Assembly: GCA_044356555.1 (NCBI GenBank)
Contig: JBIKWB010000016.1
Span: forward strand, 1 to 64,000
Reading direction: 5' to 3'
Source of the DNA: Tous-C4FEB sp044356555
GTDB lineage: Bacteria; Verrucomicrobiota; Verrucomicrobiia; Opitutales; Opitutaceae
DNA: 64,000 bases
The notes under the pieces are model-generated. The model was not told the DNA's origin and made no database searches. It saw only the letters and a program-made list of their open reading frames with translations. The first letter of the stretch is position 1. The number at the start of each line of letters is the position of its first letter. Below are positions 62,762 through 64,000 of the stretch, one piece after another. The translations under genes were made by a program, and so were the position numbers.

Positions 62762-63874
62762 TTAGAGGAGGACGAGGTCGTTGCGGTGGACGACTTCGAG
62801 GCGCTTGCGGGCGGGGTGCAGAGCGCGGAGAGCGTCGGCCTTCAGGCCGGCGAGAGCGGGGATTTCTTTGGCCGAGAAATGAGTTTTGCCGCGGGCGAGC
62901 ACGGTGCCGTCAGGGCCGGCGATGTTGACGATATCGTCGGCGGCGAAGTCCCCGCGGGCGTGGGTGACGCCGACGGCGAGCAGGCTGCTGCCGCGTTCGC
63001 GGAGGATGGGCACGGCGGGGGCGTTGACGAAGATCGTGCCGGCGGGGCGCTGGAAATACGCGAGCCAGTGTTTCTTGGCATCAAGGGGAATACCGCTTGG
63101 GACAAAAAAGGTGCCGGGGCCCGTGCCGCCGAGCAGGCGCGCGATGATCGCAGGAGCGTCGCCGCTGGCGATGAAGACGCCGCAGCCGGCGCGCGTGGCG
63201 AGTTTGGCGGCGGTGATTTTGGAAATCATGCCGCCGGTGGCGGTCTCGCTGGTGGTGCCGCCGGCCATGGCCTCGATGGAAGGGGTGATTTTTTCCACGA
63301 CCGGCACGATCTCGCCGGTGCCCTTCAGGTCGATGAGACCGGGCGCGGTGGAGAGAATGAGGAGGTGATCGGCCTCGACGAGGCTGGCGACGAGGGCGGA
63401 GAGGGTATCGTTGTCGCCGAACTTGATTTCAGCGGCGCTCACGGTGTCGTTTTCGTTGATGATCGGAATGGCGCCGTAGCCGATGATCTGGCGGAGCGTT
63501 TCACGGACGCCGAGGTAGCGGGAGCGGACGCGGAGGTCGTCGTGGGTGAGGAGAACTTGGGCGACGGTCAGGGTGTGGGGCGCGAAAGCCGTTTGCCAAA
63601 CCTGCATGAGGCGCGACTGGCCGATGGCGGCGCAGGCCTGTTTTTTGGAAACGTCTTTGGGCTTTTTGGTGAGCGCGAGCGCGCCCATGCCGAGACCGAC
63701 GGCGCCGGAGGAGACCACGATCACTTCGGTGCCGGCGGAGCGGAGTGCGGCAAGCTGAGTGGCGAGGTCGGCGATGCGCTCGGTGTCGAGCTGGCCGATG
63801 CCGGAGGTGAGGACGCCGGTGCCGAGTTTGACGACGACGCGCCGGGGGGCGCGGCTGGAGATTTCTTTTTTCAA
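62762..63874 (-). CDS. proB: Glutamate 5-kinase
   Basis: ProB makes glutamate 5-phosphate, the first step of proline synthesis. The kinase domain shows RVVVKLGTGVLTSG, VIVVSSGAVGLGM, IPIINENDTVSAAEIKFGDN and GGMISKITAAKLATRAGCGV. The C-terminal PUA domain runs from about residue 275 (GRG-like turn in ILRERGSSLLAVGVT) to the end. At 370 aa the length is normal. The only start that keeps the N-terminus is a TTG, just after an 18-base purine-rich repeat. No proA gene follows. Confidence 0.92.
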   Translation of the reverse strand: MKKEISSRAPRRVVVKLGTGVLTSGIGQLDTERIADLATQLAALRSAGTEVIVVSSGAVGLGMGALALTKKPKDVSKKQACAAIGQSRLMQVWQTAFAPHTLTVAQVLLTHDDLRVRSRYLGVRETLRQIIGYGAIPIINENDTVSAAEIKFGDNDTLSALVASLVEADHLLILSTAPGLIDLKGTGEIVPVVEKITPSIEAMAGGTTSETATGGMISKITAAKLATRAGCGVFIASGDAPAIIARLLGGTGPGTFFVPSGIPLDAKKHWLAYFQRPAGTIFVNAPAVPILRERGSSLLAVGVTHARGDFAADDIVNIAGPDGTVLARGKTHFSAKEIPALAGLKADALRALHPARKRLEVVHRNDLVLL

Positions 63875-63919
63875 CGCGGAGGACGCGGAAAGCGCGGGCG
63901 GGCAAACGGGCGGCGGGGA

Positions 63920-63943
63920 AGGGCGGGTCGAAGACCCCGCCCT
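63920..63943. repeat. G+C-rich inverted repeat between frr and proB
   Basis: AGGGCGGGTC and GACCCCGCCCT lie 3 bases apart, complementary except for one bulged base. They lie 46 bases upstream of the proB start and 12 bases after the frr stop codon. The hairpin is strong but has no T tract, so it is more likely a dispersed repeat or an mRNA-stabilising element than a terminator. Confidence 0.55.
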
Positions 63944-63954
63944 ACGACTTAGGC

Positions 63955-64000
63955 TCAGACGGTGAGCAGGTCCTTCTCCTTGTGCGCGAGGTGGTCGGCG
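63955..64000 (-). CDS. frr: Ribosome recycling factor, C-terminal end (partial)
   Basis: The last 14 codons and the stop of a minus-strand gene read ADHLAHKEKDLLTV. RRF proteins end in a helix of this type ('xxKEKElxxV'), which is the only strong family match for so short a piece. The rest lies beyond the window. RRF splits post-termination ribosomes with EF-G. It precedes proB on the same strand. Confidence 0.7.
   Translation of the reverse strand, partial: ADHLAHKEKDLLTV

Noticed and set aside
62525..63952. A 475-codon plus-strand frame opposite proB
   Set aside because: It is antisense to proB and consists mainly of Gly, Ala, Asp and Glu with repeat-like content.

Overview
The window looks like chromosomal DNA of a GC-rich Verrucomicrobiota bacterium, most likely of the Opitutaceae. 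This is an inference. It rests on four very large TonB-dependent receptors whose mature ends start with a '(L)(T/S)PFxV' stretch, on sulfatases and beta-helix proteins next to a XylR-type AraC regulator, and on an almost complete lack of Shine-Dalgarno sequences. No marker gene here fixes the genus.

Layout. 1-1209: the 3' third of a 23S rRNA, the 5S rRNA and a rho-independent terminator. 1210-2119: no intact gene, but a decayed piece that resembles a glycoside hydrolase family 2 sugar-binding domain. 2120-5509: a TonB-dependent receptor on the minus strand. 5904-19447: an uninterrupted 13-gene respiratory complex I operon, nuoB to nuoN, with no nuoA at its head. 19490-24268: a DUF429 protein, a decayed toxin-antitoxin pair, a two-domain ThyX thymidylate synthase, a secreted protein coupled to an EEP-family hydrolase, and a small coiled-coil protein. 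24322-27401: comEC and rarA, divergent.

27465-47776 is the most interesting part. It is a catabolic locus on the minus strand with a divergent XylR-type regulator at its far end. In transcription order it encodes two TonB-dependent receptors (one with an N-terminal EF-hand), two formylglycine sulfatases, an ExuT-like transporter, a Gfo/Idh/MocA oxidoreductase, two unrecognised proteins without signal peptides, two paralogous secreted beta-helix proteins flanking a third unrecognised small protein, and an L-idonate-dehydrogenase-like enzyme. Spacing is tight and several start and stop codons overlap as ATGA. The whole fits outer-membrane uptake, desulfation, depolymerisation and cytoplasmic oxidation of a sulfated, probably uronate-containing glycan. 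The regulator gap holds a TTTGCG direct repeat at 21 bp, the geometry expected for an AraC-family dimer.

48172-54620: an FKBP lipoprotein, then a TonB-dependent receptor, a GlpT-like transporter and a GlpQ phosphodiesterase, which suggest glycerophosphodiester uptake. 54640-59911: a membrane protein, a frameshifted UPF0173-type metal hydrolase, a small secreted protein, an aldo/keto reductase, an esterase and a VOC-fold protein. 60121-60649: an intact YefM/YoeB toxin-antitoxin pair with an inverted repeat over its start. 60673-64000: a UvrD/PcrA-like helicase, proB, and the last codons of frr.
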